Assembly (NCBI RefSeq): GCF_014779715.1
Contig: NZ_JACXYU010000013.1
Location: 62,001-126,000, forward strand
Origin: Streptomyces chumphonensis
GTDB lineage: Bacteria; Actinomycetota; Actinomycetes; Streptomycetales; Streptomycetaceae
Direction: 5' to 3'
DNA length: 64,000 nucleotides
This document shows positions 41,445-49,057 of the stretch, one piece after another; position 1 is the stretch's first letter; every line of letters starts with the position of its first letter. The position numbers were made by a program, and so were the translations under genes. The notes beneath the pieces are model-generated. The model had not been told where the DNA came from, made no database searches, and saw only the letters and a program-made list of their open reading frames with translations.

Positions 41445-41868
41445 GGGGAAAGGGCTACCAGGCGTCCGACGTTCCCCTCAAGCGTCGTGTTCTGCACCAC
41501 AGGCCCCGAGGTGGCGTCCGTTTCGCGGCATTTGATCCGGCGTCAGGGGGCGTTCAGGGGTCGCGTCCTGTCCGACTACGGGCCCACGACCACGCAGTTG
41601 TCCGCTTTGTCGGCCGCCGGGGCGGGCCTAGCATGTCTCGGCCCGGTAACGCCAACATGACAGTTGCCGCCGAGCAGGTTTGGTGACCCAGATCACAGAG
41701 TGAGTCGAACGCTGCTTCACCCTCTAACACCCCAAACGGACAATGCGCTGAATCGAGTCAACCGGCGCAATGTGTACGTTGACGCGCAGTCCTGACTTCG
41801 CGTCAGTGAGGGCCGGGCGGCTTCGGTCGGCAAGTTCCGGCAAAAGCCCCGAATCACCCGCCGTCGCC
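41445..41868. other. Upstream region of the NlpC/P60 gene
   Basis: About 420 bp with no gene. On the minus strand, TTGGCG followed by a TGCTAGGCC box (near 41630) could be the NlpC promoter, giving a leader of about 180 nt. Near its other end, TGACGCG (41780-41786) and CGCGTCA (41799-41805) form a weak hairpin that may terminate the RheA-like gene. I see nothing else. Confidence 0.4.
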
Positions 41869-42543
41869 TCAGTCCGCCGGGCGCCGTCCGTCGCTGTCCT
41901 GGCGGAGCCGGTCGACCCGGTCGGTGAGGGCGTCGACGCGGGCGGCGAGCTCGGGGTGGCGGTCCTGGAGGAGGGTCCCGGCGTCGGTGAGCGGGGCGAC
42001 GAGGCGGGCGGCGTCGTCCTCGCCCAGCGCGTCGGCGAGGCGGGTCACGGGGGAGTGCGGCCGGGTGGGCAGATCCGTGAGGGCGGTGACCTGCCCGGCG
42101 AGCTGGCGCAGCTCGGCGGCGTTCGCCCGTGCCCATGTCGTGACGGTGCGGTCCGCGGCCCGTCGGTCGCGGGTGGCCTGCACCCGCTCCTCGCCGGTGC
42201 TGCCCGCGGCGCCGGGGCGGACGCGCAGGTACCGCCGCTCGGCGGCCTGTCGGCTGGCGACGCCGAGCGGGCGGGCCAGGTCGGCCCAGCTGGCCCCCGC
42301 GTCGCGGGCCGCCTCGATGAGCCCGGCCTCCCATCCGGCGAGCCGGGTGCGCAGCTCGCGCAGGAGGAGGAGGGCGGCCAGGGCCTGTTCGGAGTCCGTC
42401 AGCCCGGCGTCGTGTCCCTGGCCGGGCCGGTGTGTGTGCGCCGTGCGCAGCGTGGCGTCGATCGTGCTCAGCGCCTCCACGGCGGCCGAGAAGGAGGTGG
42501 GTGCGCGGCGCTGGTGCGGGGCGTGTTCGTCGGCGGGTCTCAT
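41869..42543 (-). CDS. RheA-like regulator of hsp18
   Basis: A 224-residue regulator, the kind known in streptomycetes as the HSP18 regulator (RheA in S. albus). The central part has an HTH-like stretch, ARDAGASWADLARPLGVASRQAAERRYLR. The N-terminus is Arg/Pro/His-rich, and the C-terminal third is helical (VDALTDRVDRLRQ). RheA is a temperature-sensitive repressor of hsp18 in the opposite orientation, and the same divergent arrangement occurs here with two TGTCATC-N5-GATGAC(A/G) operators between the genes. The start ATG at 42543 gives the shortest frame clear of the operators. Confidence 0.8.
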   Translation of the reverse strand: MRPADEHAPHQRRAPTSFSAAVEALSTIDATLRTAHTHRPGQGHDAGLTDSEQALAALLLLRELRTRLAGWEAGLIEAARDAGASWADLARPLGVASRQAAERRYLRVRPGAAGSTGEERVQATRDRRAADRTVTTWARANAAELRQLAGQVTALTDLPTRPHSPVTRLADALGEDDAARLVAPLTDAGTLLQDRHPELAARVDALTDRVDRLRQDSDGRRPAD

Positions 42544-42617
42544 CGGGTCCCCTGGTGCGTCGTCGGTGGTTTCTGCCGGTGGTTCCTGTTGGCGGCTTCT
42601 GGTGGTTGCCGCTGTGA

Positions 42618-42636
42618 TGTCATCCACTGGATGACG
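42618..42636. promoter_or_regulatory. RheA operator 1
   Basis: TGTCATC-CACTG-GATGACG. It matches the published RheA target TGTCATC-N5-GATGACA except for the last base. Confidence 0.75.
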
Positions 42637-42644
42637 TCGTGAGT

Positions 42645-42663
42645 TGTCATCGTTTCGATGACA
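42645..42663. promoter_or_regulatory. RheA operator 2
   Basis: TGTCATC-GTTTC-GATGACA, a perfect match to the RheA target TGTCATC-N5-GATGACA. It lies 61 bp before the hsp18 start. The two operators are 27 bp apart start to start. Confidence 0.85.
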
Positions 42664-42723
42664 TGCTACAACAGGAGGCAAGAACAGCGCATTGGCACTC
42701 ACACGGTGATGGAGGTGCAGACG

Positions 42724-43158
42724 ATGTTGATGCGCACCGACCCCTTCCGCGAGCTCGACCGGCTCACGCAGCAGTTCCTCGGTACCGCTGGGACGTGGTC
42801 CCGGCCGTCGGTGGTCCCGATGGACGCCTACCGGGAGGGCGACGCGTACGTGATCGCTCTCGACCTGCCCGGCGTATCCGCCGAGGCGATCGACATCGAC
42901 GTCGAGCGGAACATGCTGACGGTCAAGGCCGAGCGCCGCCCCGCCGTCAACGGCGACGACGTCCAGATGGAGCTGTCGGAGCGGACGTTCGGGGTCTTCT
43001 CACGCCAGGTCGTCCTCGCGGACACGCTGGACACCGACCGCATCAAGGCCGACTACGACGCCGGCGTGCTGACCGTGCGCATCCCGATCGCCGAGCGGGC
43101 CAAGCCCCGCAAGATCACCATCGGCGAGGGGTCCGGGCGCAAGCAGATCAGCGGCTGA
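42724..43158 (+). CDS. hsp18: Small heat shock protein, Hsp20/alpha-crystallin family (Hsp18)
   Basis: A 144-residue ATP-independent chaperone. The alpha-crystallin domain runs from about 40 to 130: VPMDAYREGDAYVIALDLPGV, SAEAIDIDVERNMLTVKAER, RTFGVFSRQVVLAD and the conserved ADYDAGVLTVRIPIAE (A-x-x-x-n-GVL). GGAGG lies 8 nt before the ATG at 42724. Control by the divergent RheA-like protein is likely through two operators. Two DUF2267 genes follow on the same strand and could belong to the same heat response. Confidence 0.93.
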   Translation: MLMRTDPFRELDRLTQQFLGTAGTWSRPSVVPMDAYREGDAYVIALDLPGVSAEAIDIDVERNMLTVKAERRPAVNGDDVQMELSERTFGVFSRQVVLADTLDTDRIKADYDAGVLTVRIPIAERAKPRKITIGEGSGRKQISG

Positions 43159-43251
43159 GTCGGCGCCGTCGACCGGCGGCGGGAGCACGGTCCTCTTTCC
43201 GACGGTGCTTTGAGGGGTTCCGCCCTCCCGCCGCCGCCCCGAGGAGGTGGC

Positions 43252-43647
43252 GTGGTGGTGATGCGAGCAGACGCGTTCCTCGACCAGGTGCGGGAACGCG
43301 GTGAGTACGGCACACGTGAGGAGGCCGACCGGGCGTCCCGGACCGTTCTGGCCCTGCTCGGGGCCCATCTGGTCGGCGAGGTCCGGTCGGAGTTGGCCGC
43401 CCGGCTCCCGGAGTCCTTCTCGATCATCCTGCTCAACCCGCTCCAGGCGTCGGAGCCGCTGTCGGCCGAGCGGTTCGTCCGGGCCACAGCGGCGTGGATC
43501 GAGGGAGCCACCGAGAAGACCGCGGCCTGGGACGTCGGCGCCGTCCTCAGCGTCGCCGCCGACGCGGCGGGGGAGGAGCTGACCCGCCGCATCCTGCTCC
43601 AGCTCCCGCCCGGCTACGACATCCTCTTCGGACACCCGCAGCACTAG
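43252..43647 (+). CDS. DUF2267 protein, first copy
   Basis: A 131-residue DUF2267 protein (FLDQVRERGEYGTREEADRA, LLGAHLVGEVRSELAARLPE, ELTRRILLQLPPGYDILFG). The family is helical, duplicated inside, and has no assigned function. Four in-frame starts (GTG 43252, 43255, 43258, ATG 43261) follow GAGGAGG; which is used is uncertain. The gene is 93 bp after hsp18. Confidence 0.8.
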   Translation: MVVMRADAFLDQVRERGEYGTREEADRASRTVLALLGAHLVGEVRSELAARLPESFSIILLNPLQASEPLSAERFVRATAAWIEGATEKTAAWDVGAVLSVAADAAGEELTRRILLQLPPGYDILFGHPQH

Positions 43648-43710
43648 CCGAACCGACCCGGCCCCTGGGGCCGAGACCATCCCAGCGACCAGCAGAGAAA
43701 GGCGTCACCG

Positions 43711-44145
43711 ATGCTCACCCAGCGGCAACCGTCCGGTACGGAAAGGGCCGTCACCCACGCCCAGCTCCTGGAGCACGTGCGGTACGAGGGCGCGTACCCG
43801 ACGCGCGAGCGGGCCGAGGAGGTCCTGTGCGCCGTCCTCTCCGCGTTGGGCCGACAGCTCTCCGGTGACGTCCGGGAGGAGCTGGCCGCCTGCCTGCCCG
43901 GCGAGGCCGCCCGCGTCCTGACCGGAGAGATACCCGACACCGTCCCCCTGACGGGTTCGTCCTTCGTGCACGACCTGGCCGCCCGCACCGGCGGGACCCC
44001 GGCCACGACGCGTTGGGACGCCGGCACCGTCCTGGCCGCCGTCGGTCGCCTCGCCGGGGACGACCTGCTGGATCGCGTCCTCGCCCGTCTGCCGCGTGGC
44101 TACGCCCTTCTCTTCGGCCGCGCCGAACTGACGACCGCGGCCTGA
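43711..44145 (+). CDS. DUF2267 protein, second copy
   Basis: A 144-residue paralogue of the preceding gene (LLEHVRYEGAYPTRERAEEV, LGRQLSGDVREELAACLPGE, LLDRVLARLPRGYALLFGR). The same YxTREEA and LPxGYxxLFG landmarks occur in both, so the pair arose by tandem duplication. It lies 63 bp after the first copy. The end of this transcript meets the CDF gene at a shared terminator. Confidence 0.82.
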   Translation: MLTQRQPSGTERAVTHAQLLEHVRYEGAYPTRERAEEVLCAVLSALGRQLSGDVREELAACLPGEAARVLTGEIPDTVPLTGSSFVHDLAARTGGTPATTRWDAGTVLAAVGRLAGDDLLDRVLARLPRGYALLFGRAELTTAA

Positions 44146-44198
44146 ACCGCCGCTGGCACCGCGCCGCCACGGCCCCGGTCCTCGGCGGACCCGCTCTC

Positions 44199-44247
44199 GG
44201 CGCCTGCCGCGCCCGACCCGCCCCGGCGGTCAGGCGCGGCAGGCGCC
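44199..44247. terminator. Bidirectional terminator overlapping the CDF gene end
   Basis: A 15-bp perfect stem (44199-44213 with 44233-44247). The right arm is made of the last codons of the CDF gene (EGACRA). It separates the DUF2267 gene from the convergent exporter gene. Confidence 0.75.
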
Positions 44248-44952
44248 TTCGGTGCGGCAGCCGCACGCCTCGGGCGCGGCACCGGCCGAGGGCATGGCCG
44301 CTCCGGTGGGGACCGTGCAGCAGCCCCGGCCCTGCCAGGCGTCGCGGCCCTCCTTGACGGCGACGGCGGCGATGACGAGGGCGGCGACGGGGTCGGCCCA
44401 GGACCACCCGAGAGTCGCGTTGAGGATCAGGCCGAGCAGCAGCACGGCGGACAGATAGGTGCACAGCAGCGTCTGCCGGGAGTCGGCGACGGCGGACGCG
44501 GAGCCGAGTTCGCGGCCGGCCCGGCGCTGGGCCGCGGACAGGAACGGCATGATCGCGAGCGACAGGGCCGCGATGACGATGCCGGTGACCGATCGTTCCG
44601 CCTCCCCGGTACCGGCCAGTGCGCGGACGGCGGCGACGGCGACGTACGCGGCGAGCGCGAAGAACGACACCGCGATGATCCGCAGGGCGCGCTGCTCGCG
44701 CGCCGCGCGGGCGGTGTGGTCGCGGGCGGAGAACTGCCAGGCGACGGCGGCGGCGGAGGAGACCTCGATGATCGAGTCGAGCCCGAATCCGATCAGTGCG
44801 GTGGAGGAGGCGATGGTGCCGGCGGTGATCGCGACGACCGCCTCGATCACGTTGTAGGTGACCGTCGCGGCGACCAGCCACCGTATCCGCCGGGCGAGTT
44901 CCTCGCGGCGGTCCGGGGACGGACCGGGGGACACCGAGGTCTCGGCGGTCAT
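44230..44952 (-). CDS. Cation diffusion facilitator-like metal exporter
   Basis: A 240-residue exporter with six predicted helices. The N-terminal helices (WLVAATVTYNVIEAVVAITA, STALIGFGLDSIIEVSSAAA) hold the metal-site pattern FGLDSxxE typical of CDF-like proteins (usually HxxxD). Later helices contain DSRQTLLCTYLSAVLLLGL and WADPVAALVIAAVAVKEG. The tail is Cys-rich (GRGCCTVPTG, EACGCRTEGACRA). It overlaps the CmtR-like gene by 4 bp, so the regulator and exporter form one unit. Given the sensor's Cd/Pb-type cysteines, efflux of Cd, Pb or Zn is likely. Confidence 0.85.
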   Translation of the reverse strand: MTAETSVSPGPSPDRREELARRIRWLVAATVTYNVIEAVVAITAGTIASSTALIGFGLDSIIEVSSAAAVAWQFSARDHTARAAREQRALRIIAVSFFALAAYVAVAAVRALAGTGEAERSVTGIVIAALSLAIMPFLSAAQRRAGRELGSASAVADSRQTLLCTYLSAVLLLGLILNATLGWSWADPVAALVIAAVAVKEGRDAWQGRGCCTVPTGAAMPSAGAAPEACGCRTEGACRA

Positions 44953-45290
44953 GGGCGGCAGCAGCCCTTCGTCTCGGCGTCGGTGCACGTGCGGTCGGAC
45001 GCGACGGCCACCACGGCGGCGCGCAGGTCGTCCAGCGCGTGGCCGAGGCGGGCGTCGGCGAGTTCGTAGCGGGTGCGGCGCCCGTCCGGAACGGTGACGA
45101 CCAGGCCGCAGTCGCGCAGGCACGCCAGGTGGTTCGACAACCGGCTCCGCGAGACGCCGAGCGCGTCGGCGAGGTCGGCCGGGTAGGCGGGGGCTTCGCG
45201 CAGGGCGAGCAGGATGCGGCAGCGGATCGGGTCGGCGAGTGCGCGGCCGAACCGGGCCAGCACCTCGATGTCGGAGGCAAGGGTCAGCAC
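44949..45290 (-). CDS. CmtR-like ArsR/SmtB metal sensor
   Basis: A 113-residue ArsR/SmtB repressor. From the GTG at 45290 it reads MLTLASDIEVLARFGRALAD, close in layout to mycobacterial CmtR. Its Cys residues fall at exactly 57, 61 (NHLACLRDCGLVV) and 102 (RTCTDAE), the three Cd(II)/Pb(II) ligands known for CmtR. Other Cys are at 24, 110 and 111. A longer in-frame GTG at 45305 overlaps the operator. It probably represses itself and the overlapping exporter gene and is released by Cd or Pb. The 34-bp palindrome upstream is the likely operator. Confidence 0.9.
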   Translation of the reverse strand: MLTLASDIEVLARFGRALADPIRCRILLALREAPAYPADLADALGVSRSRLSNHLACLRDCGLVVTVPDGRRTRYELADARLGHALDDLRAAVVAVASDRTCTDAETKGCCRP

Positions 45291-45299
45291 GCCATGAGA

Positions 45300-45333
45300 G
45301 TACACCTCTTCCTGAATTCAGGAAGAGGTGTAC
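45300..45333. promoter_or_regulatory. 34-bp perfect palindrome, candidate CmtR operator
   Basis: The arm GTACACCTCTTCCTGAA (45300-45316) is followed directly by its full reverse complement (45317-45333). It lies just upstream of the CmtR-like start. ArsR-type operators are usually 12-2-12 imperfect palindromes, so this fully perfect site is notable. Confidence 0.8.
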
Positions 45334-45384
45334 CGCCTGGCCGCTCGACGTCGAAGGGCCGCGGGATGGCGTGTGTGGCCTCGG

Positions 45385-45439
45385 CTAGCACGTCGAGGTG
45401 TCCATTGCGAATTTGGAAGGCCGGGCCTCCCTTTGCTAG
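45385..45439. repeat. 55-bp conserved element upstream of relocated nuoD (copy 1)
   Basis: It starts CTAGCACGT and ends TTTGCTAG, with TCCATTGCGAATTTG inside. A 55-bp element of the same length and ends lies upstream of nuoA at 47748-47802. Both can fold with CTAGCA/TGCTAG as outer arms. The inner part of this copy has diverged. Confidence 0.7.
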
Positions 45440-45608
45440 GCGCACACCCCCGGAGCTGCGCCTCGGGGGGCGCACATGACGCCCCGTGCGCGTTCGCAGG
45501 CTTTGCGTGTGCTGATCCGGGTGGTGGTGACCACCGGGGCGGCGTCCGGGTGTTGAGGATCACAAAGACGGGGTCGGCCCCGTGTCGCATGTCACAGAGG
45601 TCGGGGCA

Positions 45609-45646
45609 TAGGATGCAGGCACTCGGACTTGTGAACTGCCTCACAA
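45609..45646 (+). promoter_or_regulatory. Rex-controlled promoter of the relocated nuoD (copy 1)
   Basis: TAGGAT (45609-45614) is a -10 box and TTGTGAACTGCCTCACAA (45629-45646) matches the Streptomyces Rex operator (TTGTGA-N6-TCACAA). Rex would repress at high NADH. The flanking sequence is homologous to the nuoA promoter at 47973-48010. Confidence 0.85.
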
Positions 45647-45669
45647 TCGCACGAGCGGACAGGCTAGTC

Positions 45670-45704
45670 ATCCCGGACCCTGATCAGCGGAGGTCGTACA
45701 GCTG
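45670..45704 (+). repeat. Copied 3' end of nuoC before relocated nuoD
   Basis: The 35 bp before the nuoD ATG align without gaps to the last 35 bp of nuoC at 49753-49787, including CAGCGGAGGTCGTACAGCTG, which supplies the ribosome-binding site. It shows that this nuoD came from a nuoC-nuoD junction. Confidence 0.85.
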
Positions 45705-47033
45705 ATGAGCACCTCAACGTCACACGCACCTGGCCGCGAAACCACCGAGGGGACGGTCTACACGGTCACGGGCGGGGACTGGGACGACGTCGTCCAGGGT
45801 GTCCAGGCGAACGACGACGAACGGATCGTCGTCAACATGGGCCCCCAGCACCCGTCCACCCACGGCGTGCTCCGCCTGATCCTGGAGATCGACGGGGAGA
45901 CCGTCACCGAGTGCCGCTGCGGCGTCGGCTACCTCCACACCGGGATCGAGAAGAACCTCGAGTACCGCACGTGGACCCAGGGGTCGACGTACGTGACGCG
46001 CATGGACTACCTGACCTCGTTCCACAACGAGGCCGCCTACTGCATGTCCGTGGAGAAGCTGCTCGGCATCGAGGACCAGATCCCGGACCGGGCGACGATC
46101 ATCCGCGTCCTGCTCATGGAGCTCAACCGGATCAGCTCCCACCTCATCGCCATCGCCACCGGCGGCATGGAGCTGGGCGCCACCACGGTGGCGGTCTTCG
46201 GCTTCCGGGACCGGGAGATGATCCTCGACCTCTTCGAGCAGATCACCGGCCTGCGGATGAACCACGCCTTCATCCGGCCCGGGGGTCTGGCGCAGGACCT
46301 GCCGCCCGGCTCGGTCGACGCCATCCGGGAGACGGTGAAGACCCTCCGCAAGAACTTCGGCGAGTTCGACACCCTCGCGACCAACAGCCCGGTCTTCAAG
46401 GCGCGATTGCAGGACATCGCCTACCTGGACCTCGCGGGCTGCATGGCGCTCGGGCTCACCGGCCCGGTGCTGCGCTCCACGGGCCTGCCGCACGACCTGC
46501 GCAAGACGGCGCCCTACTGCGGGTACGAGACGTACGACTTCGACGTCCCGACCACCGACACCTGCGACGCCTACGGGCGGTTCCTCATCAGGCTGGAGGA
46601 GATGCGCCAGTCGCTGCGGATCGTCGAGCAGTGCCTGGACCGGCTGGAGCCGGGCCCGGTGATGGTGGGCGACAAGAAGATCGCCTGGCCCGCCCAGCTC
46701 GCGCTCGGCCCCGACGGCCTCGGCAACTCCCTCGACCACATCCGGCAGATCATGGGCACCTCCATGGAGTCCCTGATCCACCACTTCAAGCTGGTCACCG
46801 AGGGGTTCCGGGTACCGCCGGGCCAGGCGTACATCGCGGTGGAGTCCCCGAAGGGCGAGCTCGGCGTGCACACCGTGAGCGACGGCGGCACCCGGCCCTA
46901 CCGGGTGCACTTCCGCGACCCGTCCTTCGCCAACATGCAGGCCATCGCCGCGATGGTCGAGGGCGGCCAGATCGCCGACGTCATCGTGACGATCGCCTCC
47001 GTCGACCCCGTGCTGGGCGGCGTCGACCGCTGA
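45705..47033 (+). CDS. nuoD: NADH-quinone oxidoreductase subunit D, relocated upstream of nuoA
   Basis: A 442-residue, full-length 49-kDa subunit that holds the quinone site together with NuoB. Family sequences are intact: VNMGPQHPSTHGVLRLIL, the Y/H region and the usual VDPVLGGVDR end. It is the only full nuoD in the window. In Streptomyces nuoD normally lies between nuoC and nuoE; here it stands alone 2.4 kb before nuoA, with its own Rex-type promoter and a copied nuoC end. A VOC-fold gene in opposite orientation separates it from nuoA. It must be expressed in balance with the other subunits to make Complex I. Confidence 0.95.
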   Translation: MSTSTSHAPGRETTEGTVYTVTGGDWDDVVQGVQANDDERIVVNMGPQHPSTHGVLRLILEIDGETVTECRCGVGYLHTGIEKNLEYRTWTQGSTYVTRMDYLTSFHNEAAYCMSVEKLLGIEDQIPDRATIIRVLLMELNRISSHLIAIATGGMELGATTVAVFGFRDREMILDLFEQITGLRMNHAFIRPGGLAQDLPPGSVDAIRETVKTLRKNFGEFDTLATNSPVFKARLQDIAYLDLAGCMALGLTGPVLRSTGLPHDLRKTAPYCGYETYDFDVPTTDTCDAYGRFLIRLEEMRQSLRIVEQCLDRLEPGPVMVGDKKIAWPAQLALGPDGLGNSLDHIRQIMGTSMESLIHHFKLVTEGFRVPPGQAYIAVESPKGELGVHTVSDGGTRPYRVHFRDPSFANMQAIAAMVEGGQIADVIVTIASVDPVLGGVDR

Positions 47034-47065
47034 ACCCGCGCCGGGGGCGGCGTCCGGCGTCCGGC

Positions 47066-47542
47066 TCAGGCCGTACCGTCGGCCGCGGCCTCCAGCGCGG
47101 CGACGTCCAGCTTCTTCATGCCCAGCATGGCCTTCATCGCGCGGTCGGCCCGGGCGGCGTCCGGGTCGGCCAGCAGTTCCTCCAGCCGACGCGGGACGAC
47201 CTGCCAGGACAGCCCGTAGCGGTCCTTGAGCCACCCGCAGGGCCCTTCCTCGCCGCCTTCGGCCAGCTTCGTCCAGTAGTGGTCGACCTCGTCCTGGTCG
47301 GCGCAGTCGATCGAGAGCGAGACCGCCTCGTCGAAGGTGAACTCGGGCCCGCCGTTGAGGGCGACGTACCGCTGGCCGTCCAGCTCGAAGTCGACGGTGA
47401 GCACGGTGCCGGCCGGGCGCGGACCGGCCTCGCCGTAGTGGGCGACGTGGGTGATCCGGGAGTTCGGGAAGACCGAGCAGTAGAACGCGGCGGCCTCCTC
47501 GCCCCGGGTGTCGAACCACAGGGTGGGGGTGATGCGCGGCAT
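47066..47542 (-). CDS. VOC superfamily protein (PhnB-like)
   Basis: A 158-residue glyoxalase-fold protein of the PhnB/3-dmu-9 methyltransferase-like type (LWFDTRGEEAAAFYCSVFPNSRI, GTVLTVDFELDGQRYVALNGG, DYGLSWQVVP-like KDRYGLSWQVVPRRL). These proteins may bind metal or small molecules; no reaction is known. GGAAGGAG lies before the ATG at 47542. It sits, opposite in direction, between the relocated nuoD and the nuoA promoter, so it may have come in during the rearrangement. Confidence 0.85.
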   Translation of the reverse strand: MPRITPTLWFDTRGEEAAAFYCSVFPNSRITHVAHYGEAGPRPAGTVLTVDFELDGQRYVALNGGPEFTFDEAVSLSIDCADQDEVDHYWTKLAEGGEEGPCGWLKDRYGLSWQVVPRRLEELLADPDAARADRAMKAMLGMKKLDVAALEAAADGTA

Positions 47543-47747
47543 GGGGGTTCTCCTTCCGTACGGTCCGGGACGGCCGGTGGCGGTCCCACACCGGTGTGGA
47601 CACCGGACGCCCCGGAAACTCATCGCGCCGTCCGCCGTCCGCCGTCCGCCCGCGGAAGGGACGGGTTGTGCGTGCGTGCACAAGGGAGTCGCGCCGTCAC
47701 GGAACGGCACCCCGCCCGTCTCTCGCGCCGCACTCGGGGCCGCGTCG

Positions 47748-47802
47748 CTAGCACGTGAGGCTGTCCATTGCGAATTTGCATGGACGGCACATGTTTTGCT
47801 AG
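47748..47802. repeat. 55-bp conserved element upstream of nuoA (copy 2)
   Basis: It starts CTAGCACGT and ends TTTGCTAG, as in copy 1. Inside, GTCCAT and ATGGAC flank TGCGAATTTGC, giving a nested inverted repeat. Equal length and ends in both copies point to a functional structure, perhaps a regulator site, in addition to common descent. Confidence 0.7.
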
Positions 47803-47972
47803 CTCAAACTCTTTCAACCTGCGGCGAAGCCTGCAAAAATTACCTTCGGTGACCGTTCGCGGGCTTCGCGTGCGAACACGGACCGTCGATCCAACCGCTG
47901 ATCGATCACCGGGTGTTGAAGATCACAAAGTCAGTCCTGTACCCCGTGTCGCATGTCACAGAGGCGGAGGCA

Positions 47973-48010
47973 TAGGATGCACCCACTCGGGCTTGTGAAC
48001 TGCCTCACAA
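47973..48010 (+). promoter_or_regulatory. Rex-controlled promoter of the nuo operon (copy 2)
   Basis: TAGGAT at 47973-47978 and the Rex operator TTGTGAACTGCCTCACAA at 47993-48010, 89 bp before the nuoA start. Rex is known to control nuoA-N in S. coelicolor. Confidence 0.88.
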
Positions 48011-48098
48011 TTGCACGATCTCTGCAACCCCTCGGGGCGGAGAACGGGCCCGCAGCGGACCCCAGCTAGTCATCGGCGACTGGAAGGAGCGAGGTGCG

Positions 48099-48458
48099 GT
48101 GAACGCCTACGTGCCCATCCTCGTGCTCGGAGCCCTAGGCGCGGCCTTCGCGGTGTTCTCCGTGGTGATGGCCTCGATCATCGGACCCAAGCGCTACAAC
48201 CGCGCCAAGCTGGAGGCGTACGAGTGCGGCATCGAGCCCACTCCCATGCCGGCCACCGGCGGGCGCTTCCCGGTGAAGTACTACATCACCGCGATGCTCT
48301 TCATCGTCTTCGACGTCGAGATCGTCTTCCTCTACCCCTGGGCCGTCCACTTCGACGCCCTCGGGATGTTCGGCCTCGTCCAGATGCTGATCTTCGTCGG
48401 CCTCATCGGCGTCGCCTACGCCTACGACTGGCGCCGGGGAGGTCTGGAGTGGGACTGA
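48099..48458 (+). CDS. nuoA: NADH-quinone oxidoreductase subunit A
   Basis: A 119-residue membrane subunit with three helices. KLEAYECGIEPT, MLFIVFDVEIVFLYPWAV and YAYDWRRGGLEWD are the family marks; the Cys of the YECG loop is near the quinone tunnel. The GTG start follows GGAAGGAGCGAGG. It opens the main nuo operon and is 44 bp before nuoB. Confidence 0.95.
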   Translation: MNAYVPILVLGALGAAFAVFSVVMASIIGPKRYNRAKLEAYECGIEPTPMPATGGRFPVKYYITAMLFIVFDVEIVFLYPWAVHFDALGMFGLVQMLIFVGLIGVAYAYDWRRGGLEWD

Positions 48459-48502
48459 CCAGCACACATCTCGGGCCGGCGGACAACGGATAGGGGATCG
48501 GT

Positions 48503-49057
48503 ATGGGAATCGAGGAGAAGCTGCCGAGCGGCTTCCTGCTCAGCACCGTCGAGAAGGCAGCGGGGCTCGCCCGCAAGTCCTCGGTGTTTCCGGCGACGTT
48601 CGGGCTCGCCTGCTGCGCGTTCGAGATGATGACGGCCGGCGCCGGCCGGTACGACCTGGCGCGCTTCGGCATGGAGGTCTTCCGCGCCTCGCCGCGCCAG
48701 GCCGACCTCATGATCGTCGCAGGCCGGGTGAGTCAGAAGATGGCGCCCGTCCTGCGGCACGTCTACGACCAGATGCCGAACCCCAAGTGGGTCATCTCGA
48801 TGGGCGTGTGCGCCTCTTCGGGCGGGATGTTCAACAACTACGCCATCGTGCAGGGCGTCGACCACATCGTGCCGGTCGACATCTACCTGCCCGGCTGCCC
48901 GCCGCGCCCCGAGATGCTGATGGACGCCATCCTCAAGCTGCACGAGAAGATCCGGGACGAGAAGCTCGGCGTCAACCGCGAGCAGGCGGCCCGTGAGGCG
49001 GAGGAAGCGGCCCTGAAGGCGCTCCCGACGATCGAGATGAAGGGTCTCCTGCGGTGA
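48503..49057 (+). CDS. nuoB: NADH-quinone oxidoreductase subunit B
   Basis: A 184-residue subunit carrying the terminal [4Fe-4S] cluster N2 next to the quinone site. Cluster ligands include the paired Cys37-Cys38 (FGLACCAFEMM), the Cys in MGVCASSGG and Cys in PGCPPRPE. It overlaps nuoC by 4 bp (GTGA). Confidence 0.97.
   Translation: MGIEEKLPSGFLLSTVEKAAGLARKSSVFPATFGLACCAFEMMTAGAGRYDLARFGMEVFRASPRQADLMIVAGRVSQKMAPVLRHVYDQMPNPKWVISMGVCASSGGMFNNYAIVQGVDHIVPVDIYLPGCPPRPEMLMDAILKLHEKIRDEKLGVNREQAAREAEEAALKALPTIEMKGLLR

Noticed and set aside
41445..41640. c-di-AMP (ydaO) riboswitch before the NlpC/P60 gene
   Set aside because: The leader is long enough and the gene type fits, but I could not match the conserved core sequences of that riboswitch.
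45334..45704. Open frame from 45328 to the nuoD start on the plus strand
   Set aside because: It covers the duplicated promoter and Rex site. Its RRSYS end is only the copied tail of nuoC, not a gene.
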